Shown here piece after piece: positions 19,046 to 27,173 of a DNA stretch of 64,000 nt (position 1 is its first letter; each line of letters opens with the position of its first letter). The notes under the pieces are model-generated. The model had not been told where the DNA came from. It ran no database searches and saw only the letters and a list, made by a program, of their open reading frames with translations. A program made the position numbers and the translations under genes. The stretch spans positions 636,516-700,515 of the forward strand of contig NZ_FQUQ01000005.1 in assembly GCF_900129215.1 (NCBI RefSeq). The letters are read 5' to 3'. The stretch is from Pedobacter caeni. GTDB lineage: Bacteria; Bacteroidota; Bacteroidia; Sphingobacteriales; Sphingobacteriaceae.

Positions 19046-19077
19046 AAAGCCTTGAGGACCTTCCTCAGGGCTTTTTT
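19046..19077 (+). terminator. Rho-independent terminator after DUF5686
   Basis: 12-bp stem AAAGCCTTGAGG (19046-19057) and CCTCAGGGCTTT (19063-19074) with one G-T pair, a 5-base loop, and six T from 19072 to 19077. Confidence 0.88.
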
Positions 19078-19107
19078 GCTGAATAGGAGATATTGCTTTA
19101 ATAATTT

Positions 19108-19147
19108 TTAATCATTTGATTAAATCAAATAAATAGTTATATATTTG
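19108..19147 (+). promoter_or_regulatory. Promoter and operator of the first TetR gene
   Basis: TTTG (19115-19118), 21 bases, TATATTTG (19140-19147): both boxes are perfect. The -33 box lies inside the inverted repeat TTAATCA-TT-TGATTAA (19108-19123). The same repeat, as its exact reverse complement, occurs at 19817-19832 before the efflux genes. Autorepression by the TetR protein is the natural reading. Confidence 0.75.
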
Positions 19148-19177
19148 TACCATACTATATAAAGCGGAAATCCCGAT

Positions 19178-19798
19178 ATGGCAAAAACGACAAAGCTGGA
19201 AACAGCAGACAGCTCTACTGAAGAGAAGATTAAAGAAGCAGCAAGTAAAGTCTTTACACAGAAAGGATTTGCGGCGACAAGAACAAGAGATATTGCAGAG
19301 GAAGCAGGAATCAATCTGGCCTTGCTCAATTACTATTTCAGAAGTAAAGAGAAGCTGTTTGACCTGGTTATGATGGAAAGCCTGCAGAAATTCATGATGG
19401 GGGTGAAGGACATCCTGAATGATGTGAACAGTTCATTGACGGAAAAAATCAGCCTGCTGGCCAGTCACTACATTGACCTGCTGAAAGCAAATGCAGATCT
19501 CCCATTGTTTATCTTAAGTGAGATCAGGGCAAACCCGGAAAGGCTGGAAACAAAGATGGGAGTGAAGGAGATGCTCCTGCAGTCTAACTTCTTTAAGCAA
19601 CTGGAAGCAACGACTAAAAAGACCGTAGACCCGGTACATTTTGTGATGAATATTATAGGTCTTATTGTCTTTCCTTTTGTGGCAAGCCCAATGCTGATGA
19701 TCATCGGAGACCGGAGTAAAACTGAGTTTGATGCCCTGATGGAAGAACGTAAAAAGATGATCCCTGTATGGGTCGATGCAATGCTGAAAAGCAGCTAA
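19178..19798 (+). CDS. TetR/AcrR-family regulator of the ABC-2 export operon
   Basis: 206 residues. The N-terminal 60 residues are a TetR DNA-binding domain: KEAASKVFTQKGFAATRTRDIAEEAGINLALLNYYFRSKEKLFDLV, given here only for its pattern of helix-turn-helix and YYF recognition helix. The C-terminal ligand domain is helical and unrecognised. It precedes a TolC/MFP/ABC/ABC/permease/permease operon in the same order as E. coli cecR and ybhGFSR. Matching operators on both sides of the gene suggest it represses itself and the pump, and is released by an exported compound. Confidence 0.93.
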   Translation: MAKTTKLETADSSTEEKIKEAASKVFTQKGFAATRTRDIAEEAGINLALLNYYFRSKEKLFDLVMMESLQKFMMGVKDILNDVNSSLTEKISLLASHYIDLLKANADLPLFILSEIRANPERLETKMGVKEMLLQSNFFKQLEATTKKTVDPVHFVMNIIGLIVFPFVASPMLMIIGDRSKTEFDALMEERKKMIPVWVDAMLKSS

Positions 19799-19816
19799 AA
19801 TTTTTTTGATATATCG

Positions 19817-19832
19817 TTAATCAAATGATTAA
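19817..19832 (+). promoter_or_regulatory. Second operator copy before the efflux genes
   Basis: TTAATCAAATGATTAA, a 7-bp inverted repeat with two central bases, 22 bases before the TolC-like start. It is the reverse complement of the copy in the tetR promoter, so the two 16-bp sites are the same on opposite strands. The local -7 candidate is weak (TAAATTTA at 19843), so the site may act on read-through from the tetR promoter as well. Confidence 0.65.
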
Positions 19833-19854
19833 AACAAATTAATAAATTTAGATT

Positions 19855-21117
19855 ATGAAACTAATTGTCAGTGTCTTATTAATTGTTATATGGTGTAATA
19901 GTGTAGGTGCTCAGACGACCGCTTCTCTTTCTATTGAAGACTGCTATAATTTGGCCAGACAACATTATCCCTTGCTGAAACAGCTGGATCTGATCGCTAA
20001 AACGGAAGCGTATTCTATCGGAAATGCGGCCAAAGGTTACCTCCCTCAACTGAACATCAGCGGGCAGGCAAGTTATCAGTCGGCCGTCACAAACATTCCC
20101 ATCCGTATCCCGGGAATGGAGCTCCCACAGATGAACAAGGATCAGTATAAACTGTATGGGGAAGTCACGCAATTGCTCTTTGATGGTGGCCAGATCAAAC
20201 AGCAAAAGGAATCCCTCAATGCCAACGCAAAGACCGAAGCTCAGAAGCTGGAAGTGGAGTTGTACAAGCTTAAGGAACGGGTCAATCAGGTCTTTTTTGG
20301 AATCCTTGTCCTCAAAGAGCAGCTAGGGCAAAATGAACTTCTGAAAAAAGACATTCGGCTGGGCATGAATAAGGCCAGCGCTGCCATTGCCAATGGAACG
20401 GCTTTAAAGAGTAGTCTGGATATCCTCCAGGCAGAACTGCTCAAAGTAAACCAGCGGAGTACAGAGTTGAAATTCGCGCTGAAGGGCTATACGGATATGT
20501 TGGCTTTATTCATCAACAGGGAGCTCGGAGAGCAGACCGTTTTTGTCAGGCCTGAAGGCATTGTCAACGATAGAAATATCCTGCGGCCGGAATTGCAGCT
20601 CTACGATTTGCAACGCAAAAATGTAGATGTTCAGGAGAAAATGATCAGGGCTAAAAATCTTCCTAAGTTTAGTCTCTTCCTTCAGGGAGGGCTGGGCAGA
20701 CCTGCTTTAAATATGTTGAGTAATGATTTGGATATCTTTGCAATAGGTGGCCTTAGGTTAAGCTGGTCTTTAGCTGGTTTTTATACCAGGAAGGGGGAGC
20801 GAAAACTCCTTGATCTCAGCCGTAAAAGCCTGGATCTGCAAAAAGAAACCTTTCTCCTGAACACCAATCTGACGATCAGACAACAGGATGCCGAGCTCAG
20901 TAAACTACAGGAATTGGTGTCCACTGATCAGGAAATTATTCAATTGAGAACGCGCATCAAACAGACCTTTTACGCGCAGCTGAGCAACGGAACCATCAAT
21001 ACCAATGATTATTTGAGGGAGGTCAATGCAGAAGATCAGGCCAGGCAAAATAAAATCCTGCATGAGGTCCAATTGCTCCTGGCACAATACAATCAAAAGA
21101 CAACAACAGGGAATTAA
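19855..21117 (+). CDS. TolC-family outer-membrane efflux protein
   Basis: 420 residues with signal peptide (ending VGAQ). The OEP fold shows as two repeats of long amphipathic helices with YNLARQHYPLLKQLDL at the start, a central GYLPQLNISGQASYQ strand, LTQLLFDGGQIKQQ-type motif, and a second half beginning RAKNLPKFSLFLQGG. It forms the outer-membrane and periplasmic tunnel of a tripartite exporter. It is the first structural gene of the export operon, with the MFP gene 18 bases downstream. Confidence 0.93.
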   Translation: MKLIVSVLLIVIWCNSVGAQTTASLSIEDCYNLARQHYPLLKQLDLIAKTEAYSIGNAAKGYLPQLNISGQASYQSAVTNIPIRIPGMELPQMNKDQYKLYGEVTQLLFDGGQIKQQKESLNANAKTEAQKLEVELYKLKERVNQVFFGILVLKEQLGQNELLKKDIRLGMNKASAAIANGTALKSSLDILQAELLKVNQRSTELKFALKGYTDMLALFINRELGEQTVFVRPEGIVNDRNILRPELQLYDLQRKNVDVQEKMIRAKNLPKFSLFLQGGLGRPALNMLSNDLDIFAIGGLRLSWSLAGFYTRKGERKLLDLSRKSLDLQKETFLLNTNLTIRQQDAELSKLQELVSTDQEIIQLRTRIKQTFYAQLSNGTINTNDYLREVNAEDQARQNKILHEVQLLLAQYNQKTTTGN

Positions 21118-21135
21118 CATTCAAAACAGCGCATC

Positions 21136-22026
21136 ATGAAAGCATTTTTAGCATTGCCGGCAGGTTTACTTTTATTCCTTTCCTGTAATCAGACAAAAAC
21201 GGATATCATAGCTTCAGGAACCTTTGAAGGAGTAGAAACGATCGTTTCTGCGGAGGTTACCGGAAGAATTAAAAGCCTGAACCTGGAAGAAGGCCAGGTA
21301 TTGAAAGCAGGGGATACCCTTGGCTATATTGACAGTACCCAGCTTTACCTGAAGAAAAAGCAGTTGCTGGCTCAGGTCAATGCGGTATTAGGGAAGAAAC
21401 CTGATATTCCCGTACAGCTGGCCACTTATCAGGAGCAATTGAAACAAGCCATACGTGAGCAAAAGCGGTTGAGTAACCTGGTAAAAGCAGATGCTGCGAC
21501 ACCAAAACAACTGGATGATGCCAATGCTCAGGTCGCCATCATCAGAAAACAAATTAACGCACAGCAATCCAGTCTTGGGATCAGCTCCAGCGGACTGAAT
21601 AAAGAGACCCTGCCGCTGTATTCCCAGATCGAACAATTGAACGACCAACTCTCGAAAAGCATGCTCATCAGTGAACTGGATGGAACGGTTCTGACCAAAT
21701 ATGCTGAAGCAAATGAGATGGCGGTTACAGGAAAACCTTTGTATAAAACTGCTGATCTTTCTACGCTGATTTTAAGGGCTTACTTTACAAATAATCAATT
21801 GCATCACATTAAATTAGGACAGAAAGTTAAAGTGTTGGTTGATGATGATAAAGGCCAGTATAACACCTACAACGGGCAGATTGAATGGATCAGCAGCAAA
21901 GCAGAATTTACCCCTAAAACCATTCAGACCAAAGACGAAAGGGCAAACCTTGTTTATGCCGCGAAGATCAGAATCAGGAACGATGGTTACCTCAAAATCG
22001 GCATGTACGCTGAGGTCAGTTTATAG
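21136..22026 (+). CDS. HlyD/YbhG-like membrane-fusion lipoprotein
   Basis: 296 residues. Lipobox LLFLSCN, then a lipoyl-like half (SAEVTGRIKSLNLEEGQVLKAGD), a helical hairpin of about 100 residues with many Gln, the second lipoyl half, and a beta-barrel segment (LRAYFTNNQLHHIKLGQKVKV, WISSKAEFTPKTIQTKDER). The phrase EFTPKTIQTKDER is typical of YbhG/HlyD adaptors of ABC-2 exporters. It links the inner-membrane permeases to the TolC-like protein. Confidence 0.93.
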   Translation: MKAFLALPAGLLLFLSCNQTKTDIIASGTFEGVETIVSAEVTGRIKSLNLEEGQVLKAGDTLGYIDSTQLYLKKKQLLAQVNAVLGKKPDIPVQLATYQEQLKQAIREQKRLSNLVKADAATPKQLDDANAQVAIIRKQINAQQSSLGISSSGLNKETLPLYSQIEQLNDQLSKSMLISELDGTVLTKYAEANEMAVTGKPLYKTADLSTLILRAYFTNNQLHHIKLGQKVKVLVDDDKGQYNTYNGQIEWISSKAEFTPKTIQTKDERANLVYAAKIRIRNDGYLKIGMYAEVSL

Positions 22027-22035
22027 GGAGCAGCC

Positions 22036-22956
22036 ATGAAGAATTTATACGCCATCGAATTGAAGAACATTTGTAAAACCTACGGCAAAATGCAGTTGCC
22101 GGCGGTAGATGATGTCTCTTTTGAAGTTAAAAAAGGAGAGCTCTTTGGATTGATCGGGCCGGATGGAGCGGGTAAAACCAGCATCTTCAGGATCCTTACG
22201 ACCTTGTTGCTGGCAGAACATGGTTCGGCCTGGGTCGATGGCTTTGAAGTGATCAGAGATTATCGGGAGATCAGAAAAATTGTGGGTTATATGCCAGGGA
22301 AATTTTCCCTTTATCCGGACCTGACCGTTGCAGAGAACCTGAACTTTTTTGCCACTGTTTTCGGCACTACGGTGAAAGACAATTACGAACTGATCAAAGA
22401 TATCTATGTTCAGATTGAGCCTTTCAAGGACCGCAGGGCAGGAAAGTTGTCTGGAGGCATGAAGCAAAAGCTAGCCCTGTGCTGTGCACTGATCCATAAA
22501 CCCAGTGTTTTGTTCCTGGATGAACCGACCACAGGGGTAGACCCGGTGTCCAGAAAGGAGTTCTGGGAGATGCTCAACAGACTTAGAATGCAGGGAATCA
22601 CCATCCTGGTGTCCACACCCTATATGGACGAAGCAACGCGATGTGACCGCATCGCACTTCTTCACAACGGAAAAATACTATCAATTGACACACCTGAAAA
22701 TATGATAAAGAGTTATCCTGAACAACTTTATGCGATCAAAGCAGATCAGATGTACCTGCTGATTAAATCGCTCAGAAAATATCCTGAAGTCCTGGATTGT
22801 TATGCATTTGGAGAATATGCGCATGTTTCCTTTAAAATTCCCTTTGAAGAATACCTGCTGGAGGCTTATCTGGGGGCGGAAGGTTTGTCTGGTATTGAAA
22901 TCAAACCAACTGCAGCCACTATTGAAGATTATTTCATCAAGCTACTGAAAACCTGA
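22036..22956 (+). CDS. ABC-2 exporter ATP-binding protein (YbhF N-half-like)
   Basis: 306 residues. Walker A is GPDGAGKTS with Asp in place of the usual Asn, signature LSGGMKQKL, Walker B VLFLDEPTTGVDP, and a D-loop. The usual switch His is replaced: STPYMDEA where most have TH. A C-terminal extension of about 80 residues follows. In E. coli YbhF two such ATPase domains are fused in one chain; here they are two adjacent genes. This one corresponds to the N-terminal half, with the same GPDGAGKT and TPYMDEA features. Confidence 0.92.
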   Translation: MKNLYAIELKNICKTYGKMQLPAVDDVSFEVKKGELFGLIGPDGAGKTSIFRILTTLLLAEHGSAWVDGFEVIRDYREIRKIVGYMPGKFSLYPDLTVAENLNFFATVFGTTVKDNYELIKDIYVQIEPFKDRRAGKLSGGMKQKLALCCALIHKPSVLFLDEPTTGVDPVSRKEFWEMLNRLRMQGITILVSTPYMDEATRCDRIALLHNGKILSIDTPENMIKSYPEQLYAIKADQMYLLIKSLRKYPEVLDCYAFGEYAHVSFKIPFEEYLLEAYLGAEGLSGIEIKPTAATIEDYFIKLLKT

Positions 22957-22960
22957 GGAC

Positions 22961-23701
22961 ATGAAGGAGACCGTGATAAAAACAGATCAGCTGAGCAAAC
23001 GTTTCGGCAGCTTCATCGCAGTTGATGCCATTAGCTTTGAAGTGCAAAAAGGCGAGATATTTGGTTTTCTTGGCGCAAATGGGGCAGGAAAGACCACTGC
23101 TATGAGAATGCTCTGCGGGCTTTCTGTACCTTCTTCAGGCACCGCAGCTATTGCAGGTTTTGACATTTACAAAAAGACCGAAGAAATCAAAAGAAACATT
23201 GGTTATATGAGTCAGAAGTTCTCTTTATACGAAGACCTGACGGTATTGGAAAACATCAGCTTCTTTGCGGGTATTTATGGATTGAGCAACAGCGCGATCA
23301 AAGAAAAAAGCGAAGCCTTAATTACCCGGCTCGGACTTCAGAAAGAAGTGAAAAAGCTGGTCGGTGAACTGCCATTGGGCTGGAAACAAAAGCTTTCTTT
23401 CTCCGTAGCGGTTTTACATGAACCAAAGATCGTTTTCCTTGATGAACCTACTGGTGGGGTAGACCCGGTAACCCGAAGGCAATTCTGGGACCTGATTTAT
23501 GAAGCTTCGGAAAAGGGAATTACTGTTTTTGTGACCACGCATTACATGGATGAAGCAGAGTATTGCGACCGGATCTCGATCATGGTGGATGGGAGGATTT
23601 CAGCGCTGGACAGCCCTTCGGCGCTTAAAACCCAGTTTAAAGCAGCCACTATGGATGAAGTATTTTACGAACTCGCCAGAGGGGCGAAACGTGGGGATTA
23701 A
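22961..23701 (+). CDS. ABC-2 exporter ATP-binding protein (YbhF C-half-like)
   Basis: 246 residues. Walker A GANGAGKTT, Walker B IVFLDEPTGGVDP and switch TTHYMDEAE are canonical, but the signature reads LPLGWKQKL instead of LSGGxxQ. This looks like the second ATPase half of YbhF-type proteins. With the preceding ATPase it would make an asymmetric heterodimer with one normal signature and one altered one. It starts 4 bases after the first ATPase gene. Confidence 0.92.
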   Translation: MKETVIKTDQLSKRFGSFIAVDAISFEVQKGEIFGFLGANGAGKTTAMRMLCGLSVPSSGTAAIAGFDIYKKTEEIKRNIGYMSQKFSLYEDLTVLENISFFAGIYGLSNSAIKEKSEALITRLGLQKEVKKLVGELPLGWKQKLSFSVAVLHEPKIVFLDEPTGGVDPVTRRQFWDLIYEASEKGITVFVTTHYMDEAEYCDRISIMVDGRISALDSPSALKTQFKAATMDEVFYELARGAKRGD

Positions 23702-23713
23702 AACCTTAAAATC

Positions 23714-24820
23714 ATGAAACAGTTTATCAATTTTGTCCGGAAAGAATTTGCCCATGTGATGAGGGACAGAAAAACGCTGCTTATTCTGTTTGGAATGCCG
23801 GTGGCACAGATCCTGATTTTTGGCTTTGCACTGACCAATGAGCTGAAGAACTCAAAGCTGATCGTCTTTGACCAGGCAAAAGATCCGGCTTCACAGGAGA
23901 TCATTGCCAGAATTGAAGCGAGCAGGTATTTTGAAGTTGAACGGAACCTGAGCAATGCAGCACAACTGGAATCGGTATTCAAAGAAGGGAAGATCAAAAT
24001 GGCCCTTGTTTTTCCTGCAGGGTTCAATGCATCGCTGCTCCATGGGCATCATGCACAGATTCAGGTCATCGCCGATGCTTCCGATCCCAATGCGGCAAAT
24101 ATGCTGACCAATTATGTCTCTGCCATTATCCAGGACTATCAGCGTTCTTTGAGTAAAAGCAGTTTATCACCGTACCGGATCATTCCGGAGGTCAGGATGT
24201 TGTACAACCCTCAGCTCAAAGGCGCGCATAACTTCGTGCCCGGGGTAATGGCACTGGTATTGATGCTGGTCTGTGTCATGATGACGGCCATTTCTATTGT
24301 AAAAGAAAAAGAAACGGGAACGATGGAAATATTGCTGGTTTCTCCCTTTAAGCCTATTCTGGTGATCATTTCCAAAACCATACCTTACCTGATCCTTTCC
24401 TTGCTGAATGTGGGCTCGATTCTTTTACTCAGCGTTTTTGTGCTGGACCTCCCCGTAAATGGGAGTGTGTTATTGCTTTTTGCAGAAAGCATGCTGTTTA
24501 TCAGTACCTGTCTGACACTGGGGATTTTCATTTCCGTGAAAACAAGCTCCCAGCAGGTGGCTATGCTGATCTCCCTGATGGGAATGCTCCTGCCAACGAT
24601 CCTGTTCAGTGGATTTATGTTTCCGATTGAAAATATGCCTTATCTATTGCAGCTGTTCTCCAATATTGTTCCTGCCAAATGGTTTTACATCATCGTGAAG
24701 TCCATCATGATCAAGGGACTTGGTTTTTCAGCGATCTGGAAAGAGACATTAATCCTTGTAGCCATAACAGCTGTTTTATTGATCATAAGTTTAAAAAGTT
24801 TTAAAATCAGACTGGCATGA
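23714..24820 (+). CDS. ABC-2 type permease (YbhS-like)
   Basis: 368 residues. One N-terminal membrane helix (LLILFGMPVAQILIFGFAL), a large extracytoplasmic domain of about 130 residues, then five membrane helices. The phrase IVKEKETGTMEILLVSP at the start of the second half is the ABC-2 permease signature, and ILFSGFMFPIENMPYLLQ is typical. It pairs with the next permease; the start of that gene overlaps this stop in ATGA. Confidence 0.94.
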   Translation: MKQFINFVRKEFAHVMRDRKTLLILFGMPVAQILIFGFALTNELKNSKLIVFDQAKDPASQEIIARIEASRYFEVERNLSNAAQLESVFKEGKIKMALVFPAGFNASLLHGHHAQIQVIADASDPNAANMLTNYVSAIIQDYQRSLSKSSLSPYRIIPEVRMLYNPQLKGAHNFVPGVMALVLMLVCVMMTAISIVKEKETGTMEILLVSPFKPILVIISKTIPYLILSLLNVGSILLLSVFVLDLPVNGSVLLLFAESMLFISTCLTLGIFISVKTSSQQVAMLISLMGMLLPTILFSGFMFPIENMPYLLQLFSNIVPAKWFYIIVKSIMIKGLGFSAIWKETLILVAITAVLLIISLKSFKIRLA

Positions 24821-25935
24821 GAACGATTAGATTTTTGCTGCAAAAGGAGTTCAGACAGATTTTCCGGAACCGGGCAATTTTGCTGTTGATAGGGGTGATG
24901 CCGGTGATGCAATTGCTGATCCTGCCCCTTGCCGCAAATTATGAAGTGAAGAACATCAATTTGTCGGTAGTTGATCATGATCACTCCGGTTTTTCTCAAA
25001 AATTGATCTCAAAGGTTACCTCCTCCGGGTATTTTAAGCTCAGCGGCTATAGCGCTTCGTTTAAGGAAGAATTAATGGCGATTGAGTCTGATCGGTCGGA
25101 TTTAATTCTGGAGATCCCACAGGGCTTCGAACGGGGTCTGATCCGGGAAGACCAGCAGCAATTGTTTATTGCAGTAAATGCCATTAACGGGGTGAAGGCA
25201 AATCTGGGAGGAGCCTATTTAACCAGTATCATCAGAGACTTTAATGAGGAGATCCGGATGGAAATGGTGCCGTCATACCGGTTTAATGAAGCTCCGGTCA
25301 TTGAAATCACCAGTTCCAACTGGTATAACCCGCTGATGGAATACCAGTTTTACATGGTGCCAGGGATCCTGGCCATCCTCGTAACCATGATCGGTGGTTT
25401 CCTCTCTGCCCTGAACATCGTGAAAGAAAAGGAGTTTGGGACGATTGAACAGATCAACGTCACACCGATTAAAAAACATCATTTCATCCTGGGAAAGCTG
25501 ATTCCTTTCTGGATTTTAGGAAATGTTGTTTTCAGCCTGGGGCTATTGGTTGCCTGGCTGGTCTATCACATTGTGCCCGCAGGGAGTCTGCTGGTACTCT
25601 ATGGGTTTTCATCGGTTTATCTTTTGGCCATCCTGGGCTTTGGCCTGCTCATCTCTACTTTTTGTGATACCCAGCAACAAGCCATGTTTATCATGTTCTT
25701 TTTCATGATGGTTTTCATTTTAATGGGTGGTTTGTTTACCTCCATTGACAGTATGCCGGAATGGGCAAAGCTGCTTTCTGCATTTAATCCGGTGAGTTAC
25801 CTCATTGAAGTGATGCGGATGGTGATCCTGAAAGGGAGTGGCTGGAAAGATATTCTACCTCAGCTGGGCATCATTGCTTTATTTGCAGTTGTACTCAACA
25901 CCTATGCAATCATCAATTACAAAAAGACGAACTAA
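24817..25935 (+). CDS. ABC-2 type permease (YbhR-like)
   Basis: 372 residues, same layout as its neighbour: N-terminal helix, extracytoplasmic domain, five C-terminal helices. The signature is NIVKEKEFGTIEQINVTP, followed by GGLFTSIDSMPEWAKLLSAFNP. With the YbhS-like protein it forms the membrane part of the exporter. The substrate is unknown; the E. coli relatives affect sensitivity to some drugs. It is the last gene of the operon; no clear hairpin follows. Confidence 0.94.
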   Translation: MRTIRFLLQKEFRQIFRNRAILLLIGVMPVMQLLILPLAANYEVKNINLSVVDHDHSGFSQKLISKVTSSGYFKLSGYSASFKEELMAIESDRSDLILEIPQGFERGLIREDQQQLFIAVNAINGVKANLGGAYLTSIIRDFNEEIRMEMVPSYRFNEAPVIEITSSNWYNPLMEYQFYMVPGILAILVTMIGGFLSALNIVKEKEFGTIEQINVTPIKKHHFILGKLIPFWILGNVVFSLGLLVAWLVYHIVPAGSLLVLYGFSSVYLLAILGFGLLISTFCDTQQQAMFIMFFFMMVFILMGGLFTSIDSMPEWAKLLSAFNPVSYLIEVMRMVILKGSGWKDILPQLGIIALFAVVLNTYAIINYKKTN

Positions 25936-26010
25936 AGATTTTTTGACAATTGACTGGATAAGTTGGTTTTCGAAATATTTAGATTTGCTTTATCTATTAA
26001 AATCGCTTCT

Positions 26011-26583
26011 ATGAAACATATTAAGGTAATCGGCAGACTGGTGGTAATGTTGATGTTATTTGGTACATTCTCTTCTGCTGTCGCCCAGACCGCTGATAAG
26101 AGCGATCCATCACCTTTGAAATTTCCTACCCCAAAGGGAATCAAGAACCAATTATTTTACCTGCAGAGAGATCCAAATACCAATACGATCATTTGTGAAC
26201 TTAATGTGGATGCAAACGGGGAGGTCAACAGAAAAGAGCCAATTCTGGTGTACTGGCTTCGTTTTGGCGAAAAGGGGGAGAAGAAAGACCTCAACTATAT
26301 CCAAAGAAAATTTGCTTATGGCATTCAGGCCAAAGAAATCGGCAAAGACCAGTTCGAACTCCGTTTTGTTTCTCATAAAAAGATTCCGATGTACCTGATG
26401 GAATCAAAAGATGACCATAAGTTTCACGTCTATGTAACGGTGAACAACAAGAAAATCGAACTGGATAAGATCTTTCTGAGAATTGAAGGTGGTTCATTCT
26501 GGTTGCCAAATGTAAAATATGTGGAGCTGACCGGAACAAATACGGCCAATAATGCTCCGATCGTAGAAAGAATTAAGGTTTAG
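26011..26583 (+). CDS. Secreted DUF4833 protein
   Basis: 190 residues from the ATG at 26011; an upstream in-frame start at 25963 adds 16 residues without family character, and the chosen start gives a good signal peptide (Lys, Arg, then LVVMLMLFGTF, ending AVAQ). The mature part has FPTPKGIKNQLFYLQRDPN, VYWLRFGEKGEKKDLNYIQRK-like and GGSFWLPNVKYVEL segments that match DUF4833 as I recall it. The function of this family is not established. It lies after the export operon but has no visible link to it. Confidence 0.8.
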   Translation: MKHIKVIGRLVVMLMLFGTFSSAVAQTADKSDPSPLKFPTPKGIKNQLFYLQRDPNTNTIICELNVDANGEVNRKEPILVYWLRFGEKGEKKDLNYIQRKFAYGIQAKEIGKDQFELRFVSHKKIPMYLMESKDDHKFHVYVTVNNKKIELDKIFLRIEGGSFWLPNVKYVELTGTNTANNAPIVERIKV

Positions 26584-26653
26584 ATCCGCTCCTTTTTTAC
26601 CGGTGTTTTTATTCTTTTCACCGATGCTTTCCGGTAGTATGACCCCGGGAGCA

Positions 26654-26684
26654 TTGCCCGGCGTCGCGAAACGCCTTAGGTTTG
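26654..26684 (+). promoter_or_regulatory. Promoter of the LiaF-like gene
   Basis: TTG at 26654-26656, 20 bases, TAGGTTTG at 26677-26684 (perfect -7 box). The short 5-bp inverted repeat GGCGT/ACGCC lies in the spacer. Transcription would begin a few bases before the ATG at 26700, giving a very short leader. Confidence 0.55.
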
Positions 26685-26699
26685 AAGAAAAAAACAACT

Positions 26700-27086
26700 A
26701 TGGAAACGCCAATTCAAAACAAAAAATTTAACCGTCATATCGCTGCAGGTGTCATCATCATTGCACTCGGATCACTCTTAATGCTGGACAATCTGGGACT
26801 TAATATTCCCCATTGGATTCTTTCCTGGCACACGGTCATGCTCGCTATTGGTTTGATGATCGGATACCGCAAAGATTTTAAGGTGTCGGGCTGGGTCGTA
26901 TTGGTGATCATCGGTGGAATTTATACCCTGAAAGATATTGCTTTCTTTGATCTTTCCAGGTTTACCAGTGCACTGGTCCTGATCGGACTTGGCGCATACC
27001 TGCTCTTAAAACCAAATCACAAACCTGCATTCTGGAATTTTAACGATAAAAAACCGATCAATTTTGGGCAGAAAGAGGAACAATAA
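26700..27086 (+). CDS. Small membrane protein with LiaI/LiaF-type transmembrane domain
   Basis: 128 residues from the ATG at 26700; a TTG at 26682 in frame falls on the -7 box and is rejected. Four short hydrophobic segments (GVIIIALGSLLMLDNLGL, VMLAIGLMIGY, WVVLVIIGGIYTL, SALVLIGLGAYLLL) match the LiaI-LiaF-like membrane region, in which G-x-x-LLLDN is characteristic. The C-terminal beta domain of full LiaF proteins is missing. Related proteins sense or modulate envelope stress; no partner kinase is adjacent. Confidence 0.85.
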   Translation: METPIQNKKFNRHIAAGVIIIALGSLLMLDNLGLNIPHWILSWHTVMLAIGLMIGYRKDFKVSGWVVLVIIGGIYTLKDIAFFDLSRFTSALVLIGLGAYLLLKPNHKPAFWNFNDKKPINFGQKEEQ

Positions 27087-27104
27087 AACAGAAAAAAGGA
27101 ATAC

Positions 27105-27173
27105 AGTATAATCGTTTTTTAGTATTCTTGCTTTAATAAAAAATTATAAGCAAAGATCTTAAACGATTATACT
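27105..27173 (+). repeat. Long inverted repeat ending at a start codon
   Basis: Perfect 13-bp arms AGTATAATCGTTT (27105-27117) and AAACGATTATACT (27161-27173) enclose a 43-base segment that holds a weaker inner pair (TTGCTT and AAGCAA). The right arm ends at the base before the ATG at 27174. RNA made across it would hide the ribosome site in a stem; alternatively the arms are paired protein-binding sites. Confidence 0.7.
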
